DNA from: DATJIG01 sp050260515
GTDB lineage: Bacteria > Pseudomonadota > Alphaproteobacteria > SMXQ01
Direction: 5' to 3'
NCBI GenBank assembly: GCA_050260515.1
Contig: JBLNCI010000029.1
Location: 23,517 to 87,516 of the forward strand
DNA: 64,000 nt
The position numbers were made by a program, and so were the translations under genes. A model generated the notes under the pieces. That model saw only the letters and a list, made by a program, of their open reading frames with translations, was not told the DNA's origin and made no database searches. Positions 62,557 to 64,000 of the stretch are shown in pieces; the stretch's first letter is position 1, and every line of letters starts with the position of its first letter.

Positions 62557-63264
62557 ATGACCACGCGCGCGATGCCCTGGGACGGCGTCATCCCCGAGGA
62601 CGAGCTCGAGATCTACAACAGCTTCTTCAAGCGCAAGCACGCGCCGCACGTCGGCGACGCGCCCGCGCTGCTGGCGATCGATCTCTACGAGAAGGTGTTC
62701 TACGGCGGCGCGGTGCCGGTCGCCGAGGCCAACCGCAAGCACCCCGGCGCGTGCGGCGTGAACGCCCACAACGCCGTCCCGGTCACCCAGAAGCTGTTCG
62801 CGGCGGCGCGCACGGCGCGCATCCCGGTGATCTACACCACCGGCAACATGTCGAACCGCGTCACCGCCACCAACCGCGTGCGCGGCGCCGAGGAGACCGG
62901 CGACGGCTACCGCATCTTCCAGGCCTACACGCCGCGTCCCGACGAGCTCGTCATCTACAAGGAGCGCGCGTCGGCGTTCTACGGCACGCCGCTCGAGGCG
63001 CACCTCCAGAAGATGCGCGTGCGCAGCCTGATCGTCTGCGGCGACAGCACCTCGGGCTGCGTCCGCGCCTCGGTGGTCGACGCCTACTCGCGCGGCTTCC
63101 ACGTCACGGTCGTCGAGGAGTGCGTGTTCGACCGCTCGCGCATCTCGCACGCGGTGTCGCTGTTCGACCTGCACCACAAGTACGCCGACGTGATGCCGGC
63201 CGCGGAGGTTCTGGCCCACCTCGACCGCACCGCGCGGCTGCACAACGCGCCGGCGGCGGAGTAG
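62557..63264 (+). CDS. Isochorismatase-family cysteine hydrolase
   Basis: This is a 235-residue hydrolase of the isochorismatase/N-carbamoylsarcosine amidase fold. The catalytic triad is D42 (LLAIDLYEK), K135 (VIYKERASAF) and C168 (GDSTSGCVRAS). ATG 62557 follows AAGGAGA. The partner cupin gene begins 4 bases after the stop. The family hydrolyses amides or vinyl ethers; the substrate is unknown. The FYGG and RKHPGACG stretches resemble carbamoylsarcosine-amidase-type members. Confidence 0.88.
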   Translation: MTTRAMPWDGVIPEDELEIYNSFFKRKHAPHVGDAPALLAIDLYEKVFYGGAVPVAEANRKHPGACGVNAHNAVPVTQKLFAAARTARIPVIYTTGNMSNRVTATNRVRGAEETGDGYRIFQAYTPRPDELVIYKERASAFYGTPLEAHLQKMRVRSLIVCGDSTSGCVRASVVDAYSRGFHVTVVEECVFDRSRISHAVSLFDLHHKYADVMPAAEVLAHLDRTARLHNAPAAE

Positions 63265-63268
63265 CCCG

Positions 63269-63862
63269 ATGGACGCGATCGAAACGGCGGCCGGCGCGCT
63301 GTTCCGCACGTTCGTCCTCGAGCTGCGCCGCGCCTGGAGCGAGGAGCCCGACATCGAGAGCCGGATGGTGCGCGCTCGTGCGCTGCTCGAGGCGCTCGTG
63401 CGCGAGCCGGCGCTGCAGCAGGCGTCGCGGAGCTGGCCGTCGACCGAGCCGCACAAGAATCTCGTTCTCTACCAGGACCCGGAGTTCGGCTTCGTCGTCA
63501 ACGCGGTGGTCCGCACCGCCGGCCGCAAGGGCGGCGTGCACGACCACGCCCATGCGTGGACCGCCTACGGGGTCCTCGACGGCCTCGAGAAGCTCGAACG
63601 CTACGACCGCCTCGACGACGGATCCGATCCGGAATTCGCGGACGTGCGTCTCGCGAGCATCCGCGACGGCACGCCCGGAACGGTCGATCTCGTGCCGCCG
63701 TACGCGGTCCATTCCGAGAAGGGCGGCCCGGCCCGCTCGGCGGCGGTGATCGTCCGCAGCGAACGCCTGGTCGGCCGGGTCAAGCAGGGGCGCTACGACC
63801 CCGAGACCAAGCGCTATCACCAGGGCGACGGCCCGACGCAGGTCCCGTTCCCGCTGTTCTAG
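63269..63862 (+). CDS. Cupin-type protein (cysteine dioxygenase-like)
   Basis: This is a 197-residue single-domain cupin. The metal-binding motif contains H91, H93 and H95 in GGVHDHAHAWTAYGVLDG, and H148 lies in PPYAVHSEKGG. A helical N-terminal region (about 1-60) precedes it. The layout resembles cysteine-dioxygenase-like proteins, so it may be a thiol or carboxylate dioxygenase. It is coupled to the isochorismatase-family gene by a 4-base gap. No function is assigned. Confidence 0.75.
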   Translation: MDAIETAAGALFRTFVLELRRAWSEEPDIESRMVRARALLEALVREPALQQASRSWPSTEPHKNLVLYQDPEFGFVVNAVVRTAGRKGGVHDHAHAWTAYGVLDGLEKLERYDRLDDGSDPEFADVRLASIRDGTPGTVDLVPPYAVHSEKGGPARSAAVIVRSERLVGRVKQGRYDPETKRYHQGDGPTQVPFPLF

Positions 63863-63927
63863 GGACGAGTCCTGACGCGCCGGTTTGTCAGCTTCACTTC
63901 GGTTCGCGACGAAGATCGATTTCCAAA

Positions 63928-63950
63928 CCCTCTCCCCTCTGGGGAGAGGG
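63928..63950. repeat. CCCTCTCCCC inverted repeat at window end
   Basis: CCCTCTCCCC, loop TCT, GGGGAGAGGG, followed by AAGGGTGAGGGG. A perfect 10-bp stem of a type widely dispersed in intergenic DNA of GC-rich proteobacteria. It lies 65 bases after the cupin stop. There is no T-run. Confidence 0.7.
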
Positions 63951-64000
63951 AAGGGTGAGGGGAATCCCTCAAGCCTGACGATCACCCACACCCAACCCAC

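Overview
The window is GC-rich (roughly two thirds G+C by eye), densely coded DNA from a free-living Gram-negative proteobacterium, most likely an alphaproteobacterium. The pointers are three orphan Bug/TctC-type periplasmic binding proteins, a DddP-like M24 enzyme, a ba3-type oxidase, an OxyR divergent from rubrerythrin, and small secreted proteins of the kind common in Hyphomicrobiales. The phylum call is inference from gene content. I see no phage genes, insertion sequence, integrase or CRISPR array.

Layout. 1-2141: end of a UbiD-type decarboxylase and a TctC-type binding protein. 2163-4205 (minus): AsmA-family protein. 4399-15122: a catabolic cluster made of a DddP-like M24 enzyme, E1 alpha, E1 beta and E2 of a 2-oxoacid dehydrogenase complex, an ABC importer with two binding proteins, a beta-hydroxyacid dehydrogenase and a LacI-family regulator. 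The same 15-base palindromic sequence lies before both transcription units, which suggests they form one LacI-controlled regulon. 15251-17403: two secreted TPR proteins, the first apparently starting at CTG. 17469-19213: rubredoxin and rubrerythrin divergent from oxyR, then a remnant of an efflux membrane-fusion gene. 19595-25224: TctC-type binding protein, cold shock protein, hybrid histidine kinase and formate-THF ligase. 25417-29334: a 1305-residue VCBS/RTX protein with exact 303-bp and 420-bp repeats. 29409-34264: sulfatase-superfamily protein without the usual catalytic Cys, MscS channel, PNPOx-like protein and DUF1059 protein. 34414-38315: polyamine ABC importer potFGHI. 38319-43819: LDH2/MDH2-type dehydrogenase, TctC protein, DUF5335 protein, aldo/keto reductase and lactate/glycolate permease. 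44014-49546: FtsX-type permease, its ATPase and a secreted M29-like protein. 49626-55829: glycolate oxidase glcDEF facing malate synthase G. 56330-60709: VOC protein, small secreted protein and ba3-type oxidase with a dihaem cytochrome c. 60818-60894: tRNA-Arg(ACG). 61273-63862: lipoprotein with an OmpA-like end, isochorismatase-family hydrolase and cupin.

Together the genes describe a heterotroph taking up small organic acids, polyamines and unknown organosulfur, amine or acid substrates. Lactate/glycolate permease, glycolate oxidase and malate synthase G form a coherent glycolate-to-malate route. The least explained items are the LacI-regulated DddP-like/E1-E2 cluster, the secreted M29-like protein with its FtsX transporter, the Thr-containing sulfatase homologue and a dispersed TGTCCCA palindromic repeat found in two intergenic regions.
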